DNA of 64,000 bases from Collinsella sp. (GTDB lineage: Bacteria > Actinomycetota > Coriobacteriia > Coriobacteriales > Coriobacteriaceae): assembly GCA_018380195.1 (NCBI GenBank), contig JAGZUC010000005.1:1-64000 (forward strand), read 5' to 3'. The notes below the pieces were generated by a model. It saw only the letters and a program-made list of their open reading frames with translations. It did no database searches and was not told where the DNA came from. Shown here in pieces: positions 54,308-63,656 of the stretch (position 1 is its first letter; each line of letters starts with the position of its first letter). Position numbers and translations under genes: made by a program.

Positions 54308-55017
54308 ACGCAGATGCAATCTTTGATTTTGGCAAGCTTCTTCTCGCCGATTCCCGACACACGCATCAGGTCGTCAACCGAGGCAAAAGCACCGTTCTTT
54401 GTCCGCTCATCGATAATCGACTGGGCCATGGAGGGACCGATGCCCGAGAGCGTCTGCAGCTCTGCCGCGCTTGCCGTATTGATGTTTACCAGGCCTGTTG
54501 CGCCGCTCACGCCCGATGATGCGGAAGTCCCACCATCAACACCGGCTTCCGCAATAGACGCCTGCTGCTCCCCTACCGTTGGAACGTGGATTTTTTGTCC
54601 ATCAGTGACCTTAGATGCCCGATTGAGCCCCGTAACGTCTGCCTCGGGCGCCAGCCCGCCGGCGGCATCAATCGCCTGAGCCACCCGCGCGCCGTCCTTG
54701 AGGCGATATACACCGGGCGACACAACGGCGCCATCGACATCGACATAGACCTCTGCCGCGGCAGAAGCCTTAGTCGAAGAACCTTCGGATGTCTTTCCGC
54801 TCGAGGCATCACCGGATCCCGGCTCCATCAACGAGCCCGTACCGTCAGTGCGCTCAAACGACACACCGCCGGCACCGCCGCCAAGGTTCGCCATCGCCAA
54901 GCCGCTCGCCATCGCAATGACGACCAGTATCGCCATCACCACTGCCTTATGACCGAGCAGCTTGTCCGCCAAGCGGTCCATCCGTTTGACCCGTTCGTGT
55001 TGTTCGCGCTGCGCCAT
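54304..55017 (-). CDS. comEA: competence DNA-binding protein ComEA
   Basis: 237 residues from ATG 55017 (GGGAGG upstream). One membrane helix at about 26-44, a linker, an SLBB domain ('VYVDVDGAVVSPGVYRLKDGARVAQAIDAAGGL', split), then two helix-hairpin-helix motifs ending 'GIGEKKLAKIKDCICV'. It captures double-stranded DNA at the membrane for ComEC. A phased repeat array shared with recA lies at 55072-55118. Confidence 0.92.
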   Translation of the reverse strand: MAQREQHERVKRMDRLADKLLGHKAVVMAILVVIAMASGLAMANLGGGAGGVSFERTDGTGSLMEPGSGDASSGKTSEGSSTKASAAAEVYVDVDGAVVSPGVYRLKDGARVAQAIDAAGGLAPEADVTGLNRASKVTDGQKIHVPTVGEQQASIAEAGVDGGTSASSGVSGATGLVNINTASAAELQTLSGIGPSMAQSIIDERTKNGAFASVDDLMRVSGIGEKKLAKIKDCICV

Positions 55018-55071
55018 AGCAAAACCTCCCAACACCATCGTGTCAGGAAAGGAGCCCTGCAACAGCCACGC

Positions 55072-55118
55072 TCCAAAACCGGTTTTAGCGGTCAAACCAA
55101 AAACCGACCAAAACCTTG
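55072..55118 (-). promoter_or_regulatory. recA-like phased repeat array upstream of comEA
   Basis: Units AACCAAAAACC (55095-55105) and GACCAAAACCT (55106-55116) are adjacent 11-mers, and TCCAAAACCGG (55072-55082) lies two turns away. 55095-55118 agrees with 26367-26390 (recA) at 21 of 24 bases, at a similar distance (78 versus 112 bases) from the start codon and on the same strand. No clear -10 was found. Confidence 0.6.
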
Positions 55119-55190
55119 CACAAATCTGTCCATTTATTCAGGCACACGTCAGCAAATGAACACTTAGCCGCAAAATGCCCAGATAGCAAA

Positions 55191-55220
55191 AGACCGACGA
55201 TGCAGGCGCATCGTCGGTCT
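55191..55220 (-). terminator. terminator of thiI
   Basis: AGACCGACGATGC / GCATCGTCGGTCT, loop AGGC; the minus strand continues TTTTGC. Eleven bases beyond the thiI stop. Confidence 0.9.
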
Positions 55221-55230
55221 ATGCACAACA

Positions 55231-56475
55231 TTACTCGTGATCTTGGTAAATCTCACGCGGAGCAAGCTCCGAATGTTTGCGTTTTAAGGTCTTAGGGGCC
55301 TTATACGTGTTGCTCTCAAAGTCGATGTACTCGGTCTGCTTGAGCAGGCGCTCGATCATCTCCTCGTGATCGAACAACTCCCAGGCCTCATGCACGGCAT
55401 CGAGTTTAGCGTGCGTCTCGGGACGGCGCGGCATAAACAGCGTGCAGCAGTCGGGAGCGACCTCAGTGGAGATATCGAACGTACCGATCTCCTCGGCGCG
55501 CGCGATGATCTCCTGCTTGTCCGAACCGATGAGAGGGCGGAACACGGGGATCTTCACGGCCTCGTTGACGGCCATGATATTCTCAAGCGTTTGGGAGGCA
55601 ACCTGCCCAAGCGATTCGCCCGTAACGATGGCCTTGGCACCCTCGATGTGCGCAATGCGCTCAGCAACCGAATACATAATGCGGCGATACATGATCACGC
55701 GCAGGTTGCTGGGACAGGTGACCGAAATCTCACGCTGGCAGTCGCCAAACGGCACTACGTACAGTCGGCCGATCTGGACACCCGGCTCAAGCGCACGGAT
55801 GATGTCCTGCACCAAATACTCGCTCGTATCGGGCGTCTGCGGACGACCGGAGAAATGTACCGGCACGCACACCGCGCCGCGACGCGCGAGCATCCAGGTC
55901 GCCACCGGAGAATCGATACCCGAAGAAAGCAGCGTCACGACTTTGCCGGCAGACCCCACCGGAAGACCACCCACGCCGCGCTCAGAGCGCGCATACACAT
56001 AGACGCTACCCTGGACCACCAGCACGTGCACCATAGCGTCAGGATCGTGCATCTGGACCTTTTTATCGGGGAAGGCCTCACACAGCACCTCACCCACCTG
56101 ACGATTGATGTCAATCGAGGTAAGCTCATAGTCAGTATTGGAGCGCTTGGCGTGCACCTTAAAAGAATCGAAGGAACCAAACTCGCGCAGCGCCTTCACG
56201 GCGGCGGCGCAGTACTCCTGCGGGTCGCGGTTAGTGTGATACGCCAAAGACACACGAGCAACGCCGGGAACGGTGCGAATGACACGCGCCGCCTCATCGG
56301 CCTGATGCTCGTTAAAGGTCACGAGGATATAACCGGAAATTCGAGACACGGCATTCACGGAAAAGGCGGCCAAGGCCGCCTTGATGTTATCCATGAGGAT
56401 ATGCTCAAAATGTGCGCGGTTCTTGCCCTTCAGTCCAACCTCGTGATAGTGGACCAGGCAGACGCGAGCCGCCAT
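55231..56475 (-). CDS. thiI: tRNA 4-thiouridine synthase ThiI
   Basis: 414 residues. N-terminal ferredoxin-like and THUMP domains (about 1-170), then the PP-loop ATPase 'VVTLLSSGIDSPVATWMLARRG' (split). The C-terminus ends without a rhodanese domain, so it belongs to the short ThiI type that needs a separate sulfur carrier. It adenylates U8 of tRNA for thiolation. ATG 56475 directly follows the rpoZ stop. Confidence 0.94.
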   Translation of the reverse strand: MAARVCLVHYHEVGLKGKNRAHFEHILMDNIKAALAAFSVNAVSRISGYILVTFNEHQADEAARVIRTVPGVARVSLAYHTNRDPQEYCAAAVKALREFGSFDSFKVHAKRSNTDYELTSIDINRQVGEVLCEAFPDKKVQMHDPDAMVHVLVVQGSVYVYARSERGVGGLPVGSAGKVVTLLSSGIDSPVATWMLARRGAVCVPVHFSGRPQTPDTSEYLVQDIIRALEPGVQIGRLYVVPFGDCQREISVTCPSNLRVIMYRRIMYSVAERIAHIEGAKAIVTGESLGQVASQTLENIMAVNEAVKIPVFRPLIGSDKQEIIARAEEIGTFDISTEVAPDCCTLFMPRRPETHAKLDAVHEAWELFDHEEMIERLLKQTEYIDFESNTYKAPKTLKRKHSELAPREIYQDHE

Positions 56476-56757
56476 TTAGGCTTCAGCAACCTTGTGGCCG
56501 AGCGCCTTCTCGTAACGGGCCTCGTCGTAAGAGATGTCGCCGTCGACAATCTCGTCCATAGCCATCGAGATGGTATCGGCACCGGAAAGCCCGATGGTGA
56601 TGTCATCGACATCCTGGACGGCAAGCACGCGATTGTGCTGGCCACGCAGCATGCTATTGATGTCGCAGGCGCGCTTGGAGGCAAGCGAAGCGAGCAGGAA
56701 GCGGTTGTGATCGGTCTTCTCCAGAAGATCGTCAATGCAAGGCTTTACAACGGACAC
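56476..56757 (-). CDS. rpoZ: RNA polymerase omega subunit
   Basis: 93 residues from GTG 56757 with GAGG upstream. 'PCIDDLLEKTDHNRFLLASLASKRACDINSML' (split) is the omega signature region. It stabilises the beta' subunit. The gene is between gmk and thiI; the gmk-rpoZ order is widely conserved. The acidic C-terminal part is longer than in minimal omegas. Confidence 0.9.
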   Translation of the reverse strand: MSVVKPCIDDLLEKTDHNRFLLASLASKRACDINSMLRGQHNRVLAVQDVDDITIGLSGADTISMAMDEIVDGDISYDEARYEKALGHKVAEA

Positions 56758-56762
56758 GGACC

Positions 56763-57332
56763 TCAGATCCTTTCATGCATATCGAGAACGCGAACGAGCT
56801 CATCGGTCGCGCGGTCGAGATCGTCATTAACCACGACGTCGTCGTAGCGGTCGGCAAGGGCAAGCTCATCGGCGGCGTTTGCCATACGCAGCTCAATCGT
56901 CTCGGGCGTCTCGGTACCGCGACCGACTAGACGCTCGCGAAGCACCTCAAGCGAAGGCGGCTTGATAAAGATCAGCACGGCCTCGGGGAAACGCTCCTTC
57001 ACCTGCAGGGCACCCTGGACATCGATCTCCAAGATGAGAGACGAACCAGAGGCGAGCTTGGACTGAACCTCGCTCACCAACGTGCCGTAGCAGTTACCGT
57101 GGACCTCGGCCCACTCAACAAACTCACCGTTTGCCACGCGGCGGTCGAACTCCTCACGCGTCAGGAAAAAGTAATTGACGCCATCGACCTCGCCTTTGCG
57201 TGGGGCTCGCGTGGTAGCCGAAACCGTCAGGCCCAGGTTAGAGCGACGCTCGCGCACACGAGTGACGAGCGTGCCCTTGCCCGCGCCTGACGGTCCAGAA
57301 ATCACAAAGAGCTTGGAATCCTGAGCGCTCAC
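56763..57332 (-). CDS. gmk: guanylate kinase
   Basis: 189 residues from GTG 57332. P-loop SGPSGAGKGT, 'SATTRAPRKGEVDGVNYFFLTREEFD' and 'LEIDVQGALQVKERFPEAVLIFIKPPS' (both in parts). It phosphorylates GMP to GDP. The start is immediately after the mihF stop codon, as in mycobacteria. Confidence 0.96.
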   Translation of the reverse strand: MSAQDSKLFVISGPSGAGKGTLVTRVRERRSNLGLTVSATTRAPRKGEVDGVNYFFLTREEFDRRVANGEFVEWAEVHGNCYGTLVSEVQSKLASGSSLILEIDVQGALQVKERFPEAVLIFIKPPSLEVLRERLVGRGTETPETIELRMANAADELALADRYDDVVVNDDLDRATDELVRVLDMHERI

Positions 57333-57641
57333 TTATTTGGTCAGCTGCTCGAGGAGCTGCTCGCGCTGACGGACGCCGAGGCCCTGAACGCGACGGGTAG
57401 CGGAGATGCCGAGCTCCTCCATGATCTTGGCGGCCTTGGCCTTACCATAACCGGGGAGAGACTCGATGAGGGTGGAAACCTTCATGCGGGAAGCGATGGG
57501 GTCATCGGAGTTGAGCACGGACTCGAGGGACTTCTCGCCCTTCTTGATCTGCTCGCGAAGCTCAGCGCGGGCGTGACGTGCAGCAGCAGCCTTCTCAAGA
57601 GCCTGCTTGCGCTGCTCATCGGTAAGCTGAGGGAGTGCCAT
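57333..57641 (-). CDS. mihF: actinobacterial integration host factor
   Basis: 102 residues from ATG 57641 (GAGG upstream). 'MALPQLTDEQRKQALEKAAAARHARAELREQIKKGEKSL', 'VSTLIESLPGYGKAKAAKIMEELGI' and 'RRVQGLGVRQREQLL' (in parts) match mIHF. It is a nucleoid protein, unrelated to E. coli IHF, and binds DNA through the helix-two-turn-helix seen here as GYGKAKAAKI. The mihF-gmk-rpoZ order is actinobacterial. Confidence 0.95.
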   Translation of the reverse strand: MALPQLTDEQRKQALEKAAAARHARAELREQIKKGEKSLESVLNSDDPIASRMKVSTLIESLPGYGKAKAAKIMEELGISATRRVQGLGVRQREQLLEQLTK

Positions 57642-57777
57642 TCGTACCTCCAAAAAGTTGGGTTATATCTGATTCAATAATTGGCATTTTAGCACGTAGA
57701 ACGTACAAAATGCCCAATCGCGGCTCCATAGGTTAGACGATACCCGCAAAAAGTGCAATATACTGCGCCCAAAGTTA

Positions 57778-57835
57778 AGCCCCTGACCTGCGATTCCACA
57801 CAAAGGATGGGAAAGTTTACGCAGGCACAGGGGCT
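57778..57835 (-). terminator. hairpin after the pyr operon
   Basis: AGCCCCTG-AC-CTGCG (57778-57792) pairs with CGCAG-GC-CAGGGGCT (57820-57835), with 27 loop bases. It is 45 bases beyond the pyrF stop. The plus-strand side ends in ATTTTG, the minus-strand side only in AACTTTG, so direction is uncertain. Confidence 0.55.
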
Positions 57836-57880
57836 ATTTTGTGCTAATGAGACCCAAAAGTGGTGACTTAGGGGAATCTT

Positions 57881-58597
57881 TTAGGCGACGTTTTCGACCA
57901 GCTCAGCGACAATAGCGTCAAAGGCGGCAACCGGATCGTCGGCGCCGGTGATGGGACGGCCCACCACAATGTGGCTTGCGCCACGCTCGATAGCCTGGGA
58001 AGGCGTCGCCACGCGGGACTGGTCACCAAGGGCGGCACCCACCGGACGCACACCCGGAGTCACGATCAGAGCATCGGGACCCAGCAGCTCACGCATGTCG
58101 TGAGCCTCCATCGGCGAGCACACGATACCGTCGATGCCGTTGGCCTGAGCGAGCTTTGCCAGGCGGGCGGCCTCCTCGGCCACGGGCGACTCGACGCCGA
58201 TCTCGCTCAAGGCATCCTGGTTCATGCTCGTGAGCACGGTGATGGCGACGAGCTTGGCGCGGTCCTCGCGCGCCTCCTCGGCGCCCTCGCGGCAGGCGGC
58301 GAGCATGGCGCCCGAACCCAAGCCGTGGACCGAAAGCAGATCGGCACCGGCAAGCGAGGCCGAGCGGGCGGCACCGCGAACCTGATGCGGAATATCATGG
58401 AACTTGAGGTCAAGGAAGACCTTAAAGCCCAAATCCTTGAACGTCTTGACGATCTCAGGACCCTCGGCGTAATAGAGCGTCATGCCAACCTTGAGCCAGG
58501 CGGCATGGCCCGAAAGCTCGTGGGCAAGCTCGAGCGCACGCTCACGGTCGCAGTCGAGGGCGACGATAACACGGTCGCGGGCATCGGTCTCTAGCAT
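57881..58597 (-). CDS. pyrF: orotidine 5'-phosphate decarboxylase
   Basis: 238 residues from ATG 58597 (overlaps the pyrD stop by seven bases). 'VIVALDCDRERALELAHEL' starts the barrel; the catalytic Asp/Lys array is in DLKFHDIPHQV. It makes UMP, the last step of de novo synthesis. Last gene of pyrRBCKDF. Several tested start codons are possible; this one matches the family N-terminus. Confidence 0.95.
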   Translation of the reverse strand: MLETDARDRVIVALDCDRERALELAHELSGHAAWLKVGMTLYYAEGPEIVKTFKDLGFKVFLDLKFHDIPHQVRGAARSASLAGADLLSVHGLGSGAMLAACREGAEEAREDRAKLVAITVLTSMNQDALSEIGVESPVAEEAARLAKLAQANGIDGIVCSPMEAHDMRELLGPDALIVTPGVRPVGAALGDQSRVATPSQAIERGASHIVVGRPITGADDPVAAFDAIVAELVENVA

Positions 58598-59499
58598 TCG
58601 AACGCACCTACCAGTTCGTTGATGTCCTTCACGCCCTGGGACTCGGCCCAGGCCTCGAGCTCGTGCGCGATCTTGAGCGAAGCGCACGGATCGACGAAGT
58701 TGGCCATGCCGACCGACACGCAGGTGGCGCCGGCCAGGATAAACTCGGCCGCATCTTCGCCGGTCATGACACCGCCGACACCGTTGATGGGGATATCGAC
58801 GGCCTGGGCAACCTCCCAGACCATGCGCACGGCGATGTGGTGGCACAGCGGGCCCGAAAGGCCGCCCTTGGGCTTGGCCACGCGCGACTTGCGGGTATGG
58901 ACGTCGATGGCCATGCCCTGGATGGAGTTGATGACTGAAAGGCCGTCGGCACCGGCAGCCTCGAGGGCCTTGGCGATCTCGGCGACGTTGACCGGCGCCA
59001 TCTTCACGAACAGCGGCTTATCGGTCACCTTGCGGCAGGCAGCCATAACGGAAGAGGCGCCCTCGGGCGTGGAGCCCATGGCGGCACCGCCGGCGGCGAT
59101 ATTAGGGCAGCTCACGTTGATCTCGTAGCCGGCAGCCCAGGGGCACAGCTCGACATACATCTCTAGTGCGCGGACAAACTCGTCAACGGAGTGGCCGGCA
59201 ACCTGACAGATGACCTGGCAGCCGTCCTTGGACAGCTGTTCGAGCCACGGACCGGACTCGCGGGCAAAGGCGGCCACGCCGGGGTTCTGAAGGCCCACGG
59301 AGTTGATCATACCGCCGGGAATCTCGGCCATGCGGGGCGCGGGGTTGCCCGGCCAGGGCTCGGCGGCACAGCCCTTGGTGGTAATGGCGCCCAGCTGGGA
59401 AACATCGAAGAAATTCTGGAACTGCCAACCATAGCCGAAGGTGCCGGCTGCGGTGTTGATGGGGTTTTGCATCTTGACGCCGCCGAAATCGACGGCCAT
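58591..59499 (-). CDS. pyrD: dihydroorotate dehydrogenase, catalytic subunit (class 1B)
   Basis: 302 residues from ATG 59499; GTG 59505 is an alternative start. 'KMQNPINTAAGTFGYG' is the N-terminal FMN loop, 'EINVSCPNI' contains the catalytic Cys, and 'NGVGGVMTGEDAAEFILAGA' binds FMN phosphate. With PyrK it oxidises dihydroorotate with NAD+. This class and the adjacent pyrK fit an anaerobe. Confidence 0.95.
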   Translation of the reverse strand: MAVDFGGVKMQNPINTAAGTFGYGWQFQNFFDVSQLGAITTKGCAAEPWPGNPAPRMAEIPGGMINSVGLQNPGVAAFARESGPWLEQLSKDGCQVICQVAGHSVDEFVRALEMYVELCPWAAGYEINVSCPNIAAGGAAMGSTPEGASSVMAACRKVTDKPLFVKMAPVNVAEIAKALEAAGADGLSVINSIQGMAIDVHTRKSRVAKPKGGLSGPLCHHIAVRMVWEVAQAVDIPINGVGGVMTGEDAAEFILAGATCVSVGMANFVDPCASLKIAHELEAWAESQGVKDINELVGAFEC

Positions 59500-59513
59500 G
59501 TTCACGGTACCCA

Positions 59514-60305
59514 CTAGAAGACCACCACCTTGGAAGCATCGAACACGGGGCCGCACATGCAGGCGCCCTTCATACCGTCGACCGTCTCGACATTGCAGGT
59601 GTTGCAGGCGCCAAAGCCGCAGCTCATCATGCGCTCGAGCGACACCTCGCAGTACGCACCGACCTCGGCGGCAGCGGTGGCGACTTTCTTCATCATGACA
59701 GCGGGGCCGCAGCTGGCGACGTAATCGTAGCCGCCCTCGCCGAGCAGCTCGGCTGCCGGATCGGCGCAAAAACCGTGCGTACCCAGCGTACCGTCGTCGG
59801 TGCACACGTTAACCGTGGCGCCCAGCGCGCGGAACTCATCGACACCCACGGCCTTGGAAACGGTGCCAAAGCCCAGGCACACGTCGACATCCACGCCCTG
59901 CTCGGCAAGCATGCCGGCGAGGCACAGCACGGGCGGAACACCGATGCCACCGGCGACGAGCAGGGCCTTCCTGGTGCCCTCGGGTACCATCCAGCCACGG
60001 CCACCGGGGCCCAGCAGGTTAGAGGTGGAGCCAGGGGCCATCTGCGACAGACGACGGGTATCGTCGCCCACGACGGCGTACCACAGCTCGACGGTGCCGG
60101 CCTGGGCGTCGGCGCGATAGAAGCTCAGGGGCACGCGAAGCAGCGAGGACGCATCGCCGGGCACGGCAATGTTCACAAACTGACCGGGCTTGAGCGCACT
60201 TGCAAGCTTGGGGGCCGAGATGACGAGCGAGAAGATGCCGTCGGCGATCTCCTGGTTCGAGACGACCTCGAAGTCGTGCATGCGTGCAGTGGAAGGTGTG
60301 GGCAT
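59514..60305 (-). CDS. pyrK: dihydroorotate dehydrogenase electron-transfer subunit
   Basis: 263 residues. An N-terminal FAD domain ('SLLRVPLSFYRAD' is the RxxS-type FAD motif), an NAD domain, and the [2Fe-2S] loop CGFGACNTCNVETVDGMKGACMCG (Cys-x4-Cys-x2-Cys-...-Cys, split). It passes electrons from PyrD to NAD+. ATG 60305. The gap to pyrC is about 92 bases. Confidence 0.93.
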   Translation of the reverse strand: MPTPSTARMHDFEVVSNQEIADGIFSLVISAPKLASALKPGQFVNIAVPGDASSLLRVPLSFYRADAQAGTVELWYAVVGDDTRRLSQMAPGSTSNLLGPGGRGWMVPEGTRKALLVAGGIGVPPVLCLAGMLAEQGVDVDVCLGFGTVSKAVGVDEFRALGATVNVCTDDGTLGTHGFCADPAAELLGEGGYDYVASCGPAVMMKKVATAAAEVGAYCEVSLERMMSCGFGACNTCNVETVDGMKGACMCGPVFDASKVVVF

Positions 60306-60397
60306 AGACGCTCCAATCCCCCATGCGGTTGCATGGTCAAAACGAACAGAAAGCGCGGCACCGCAAGGGCACCGCGCACAAAAGCGATAAGGCTATG

Positions 60398-61687
60398 CTA
60401 GCAGATGCAGCCGTCGGCGAGCGTCTGCTTACCGCCGACAAACACATCGGTAGCACGACCGGTAAGCGTGCGGCCGGCAAAACCGGAGTTCTCGGCGCGC
60501 GACTCGTAACCGTCCTCGCCGACCGTCCAGGTGGCAGAGGGGTCGAACACGGTCAGGTCGGCAACGGAGCCCGCCTTGACCTGAACCTGGTCGAGGCCCA
60601 GGATCTCACGCGGCTTGATGGCCATGAGCTCGACCATACGGCCCATGCTCATCTTGCCCGTGTTGACCAGCTCGGTGAGTACGAGCGACAGCGAGGTCTC
60701 GAGGCCGATCATGCCAAAGGGCGCAAGCTCGAACTCGCGGGCCTTCTCCCACGGGGTGTGGGGAGCGTGATCGGTGACGATAGCGTCGACGGTGCCGTCG
60801 ATGACGCCCTGACGGATGGCCTCGGCGTCCTCGTCGGTGCGCAGCGGCGGATTGACCTTGAGCGAGGTGTTGTAGGTCTCGTCCAGGTCGTTCTCGGTCA
60901 GGAACATGTGGTGCGGGGTAGCCTCGCAGGTAACCTGAACGCCAGCGGCCTTACCGGCACGCACGATCTCCAGGCCATGGGCGGTGGAGATGTGCTGGAT
61001 GTGCAGCTTGGCACCAGTCAGCTTGGCGATCTCGATGTCGCGGGCGATCTGGAGCTCCTCGCCGGCAGCCGGCCAACCCTCGAGAGCCAGACGGGTCGAG
61101 ACCTTGCCCTCGTTGATCTGGCCGTGGCCGACCAGGTCCTCGTCCTGGCAGTGGCTCATAAAGACCTTGCCGAACATCTTGCCGTAGTCCATGCAACGAC
61201 GGAGCATACCCGCGCCCTGCACGCCGCGACCGTCGTCGGTGAAGGCGACGGCGCCGTGGGCGACCATATCGCCCATCTCGGACATGGCCTCGCCCTTAAG
61301 ACCGCGGGTCATGGCACCCGACGGATAGACGCGGCAGTGACCGACCTCGGCAGCGCGGGACTTGACGAACTCCACGACGGTGCCGTTATCGGTGACGGGA
61401 TCGGTGTTGGGCATGGCGCACACGCCGGTAAAGCCGCCCTTGGCAGCTGCGCGGGTGCCGCTCTCGATGTCCTCTTTGACCTCGTAGCCGGGCTCGCGAA
61501 GGTGAACGTGCATATCCACCAGGCCGGGGACGAGGTACTTGCCGGAAAGGTCGCGGACCTCGGCTCCCTCGACGGCGAGATTCTCGCCGACCTCGGCGAT
61601 CTTGTCGCCGTCAATCAGGACGTCAACGACACCGTCAATCTCGACGGACGGGTCGACGACGTGGGCATTCTTAAGAAGCAAGGCCAT
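60398..61687 (-). CDS. pyrC: dihydroorotase
   Basis: 429 residues from ATG 61687. Metal-binding 'DMHVHLREPG' (about 58-67), 'TDHAPHTPWEK' and the amidohydrolase barrel of the type I (long) dihydroorotase. It cyclises carbamoyl aspartate. The start overlaps pyrB by 17 bases, implying translational coupling. No pyrA (carAB) genes are in this window. Confidence 0.95.
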   Translation of the reverse strand: MALLLKNAHVVDPSVEIDGVVDVLIDGDKIAEVGENLAVEGAEVRDLSGKYLVPGLVDMHVHLREPGYEVKEDIESGTRAAAKGGFTGVCAMPNTDPVTDNGTVVEFVKSRAAEVGHCRVYPSGAMTRGLKGEAMSEMGDMVAHGAVAFTDDGRGVQGAGMLRRCMDYGKMFGKVFMSHCQDEDLVGHGQINEGKVSTRLALEGWPAAGEELQIARDIEIAKLTGAKLHIQHISTAHGLEIVRAGKAAGVQVTCEATPHHMFLTENDLDETYNTSLKVNPPLRTDEDAEAIRQGVIDGTVDAIVTDHAPHTPWEKAREFELAPFGMIGLETSLSLVLTELVNTGKMSMGRMVELMAIKPREILGLDQVQVKAGSVADLTVFDPSATWTVGEDGYESRAENSGFAGRTLTGRATDVFVGGKQTLADGCIC

Positions 61688-62615
61688 TATCGGCACCTCC
61701 AAGCAGCAGATACAGGATAGCCATACGCACGCAGATACCGGCGTAGACCTGCTCCAGGATGACGGAGCGTTGCGGGTGGTCGGCCATATAGGAGTCGAAC
61801 TCGACGCCGCGGTTGATGGGGCCCGGGTGGCAGATGATCGCGTCGGGCTTCATGAGCTTCTCGCGGTCCTTGGTCAGGCCGAAGAGCTTGTGATACTCGC
61901 GAATGGTCGGGAACGGAGCACCCTCGAGGCGCTCCTGCTGCACGCGCAGCATGTAGACGACGTCCAGCTCGGGCAGGACCGAATCGAGGTCGCTCGTCAC
62001 GTGGTCGCAACCCAAGACCTCGGGTGCCGGCGGCAGCAGCGTGCCGGGGGCGACGGCGTAGGTCTCGCAGCCCATGATCTTAAGGGCGGGGATCAGCGAG
62101 CCGCAGACGCGGGAGTGGGCGATGTCGCCGACGACGGCGACCTTCAGACCATGGAAGTCACCCTTGTGCTCCCAGATGGTGTACAGGTCCAGCAGGGCCT
62201 GCGTGGGATGGTTGTGCTTACCGTCACCGGCGCAGATGACGCTCGCGGGCGAGTTCTGCGTGACGATGTAGGGGGCACCGGCGTGCTTGTCGCGCACGAC
62301 GATGCAGTCGATCTTGTAGGCGTTGAGGGTCTCGACGGTATCGACGAGGCTCTCGCCCTTGACCGTGGAGGTCGAGGAGCCGCCGAAGTTGAGGCTGTCG
62401 GCCGAAAGGCGCTTCTCGGCGAGCTCGAAGGAGCTGCGGGTGCGCGTCGAGGGCTCGTTGAACATGTTGACGATGGTCTTGCCCTTGAGCGTGGGGACCT
62501 TCTTGATGGCACGCTCGTTGACCTCGGAGAACGCCTTGGCGGTCTCGAGGATGAGCTTGATGTCCTCTTCGGAGTACTCGGTAATGTCGATCAGGTGCTT
62601 ATGGTTGAACGCCAC
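61671..62615 (-). CDS. pyrB: aspartate carbamoyltransferase
   Basis: 314 residues from GTG 62615; the GTG at 62627 is too close to the ribosome site GGGAGG. 'FNEPSTRTRSSFELAEKRL' is the carbamoyl phosphate site (STRTR), 'GDGKHNHPTQALLDLYT' the second one, and 'PGPINRGVE' follows. Catalytic trimer only; no pyrI is present. It lies immediately after pyrR. Confidence 0.94.
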   Translation of the reverse strand: MAFNHKHLIDITEYSEEDIKLILETAKAFSEVNERAIKKVPTLKGKTIVNMFNEPSTRTRSSFELAEKRLSADSLNFGGSSTSTVKGESLVDTVETLNAYKIDCIVVRDKHAGAPYIVTQNSPASVICAGDGKHNHPTQALLDLYTIWEHKGDFHGLKVAVVGDIAHSRVCGSLIPALKIMGCETYAVAPGTLLPPAPEVLGCDHVTSDLDSVLPELDVVYMLRVQQERLEGAPFPTIREYHKLFGLTKDREKLMKPDAIICHPGPINRGVEFDSYMADHPQRSVILEQVYAGICVRMAILYLLLGGADNGLAS

Positions 62616-62619
62616 GGTA

Positions 62620-63216
<597 letters not shown>

Positions 63217-63243
63217 TCACATGTCTTGACTGCTGACACAGTC

Positions 63244-63341
63244 AAAAAAATAGATGCCCGACCGCTCAAAGCGGACCAGACACCCACAGGAAGGGCTGCT
63301 CGATTGGCAGCTATATGACTCCATGTGGGTATCTCGTACCC
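63244..63341 (-). promoter_or_regulatory. pyr operon attenuator leader
   Basis: Three mutually exclusive folds on the minus strand, in order: (1) GGGTA (63337-63341, shown as its complement) with TACCC (63327-63331), (2) ACCCACA (63324-63330) with TGTGGGT (63282-63288), enclosing GCTGC/GCAGC, (3) a terminator stem from 63288 to about 63248, ending in seven T (63244-63250). Folds 1 and 2 share 63327-63330; 2 and 3 share 63282-63288. PyrR-UMP stabilising fold 1 would permit termination. That assignment follows the Bacillus model. Confidence 0.75.
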
Positions 63342-63458
63342 CTTTAATGGTCAAGGCATAGTGTAGCCAACCTCGGGCTCAATTGCGAGCATAAATACCG
63401 GGCAATCCGTAAACGGAGCCCTACGCTCAATAAACCTATATATATTTGTAGGACGAGC

Positions 63459-63487
63459 TTGAAAACCTTGTTGCGAGCTGGCATAAT
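63459..63487 (+). promoter_or_regulatory. upstream promoter before rpmB
   Basis: TTGAAA (63459-63464), 17-base spacer, CATAAT (63482-63487). It would transcribe about 160 untranslated bases before rpmB. No gene is seen there, so a long leader or small RNA is possible. Confidence 0.6.
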
Positions 63488-63593
63488 CCCCCCTGCTGCA
63501 CGCAAATCGGATCTACGTCCAGGGCCGTAGCGTGGGCACTATCGCCAAAAGAGGAATATCTCTGTGTAGATTGCGCACAGGGAGTGACTTCTG

Positions 63594-63603
63594 TGCTATA
63601 GTT
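63594..63603 (+). promoter_or_regulatory. rpmB-proximal extended -10 promoter
   Basis: GTGCTATAGT, an extended -10 (TATAGT at 63598-63603) about 54 bases before the rpmB start. The same decamer precedes rpsT. The -35 is weak. Confidence 0.5.
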
Positions 63604-63656
63604 CAGGCTTGTTTGTTAACGCGACATGTTCGTTTGTCGCCCAAGGAGGGTCAGTT

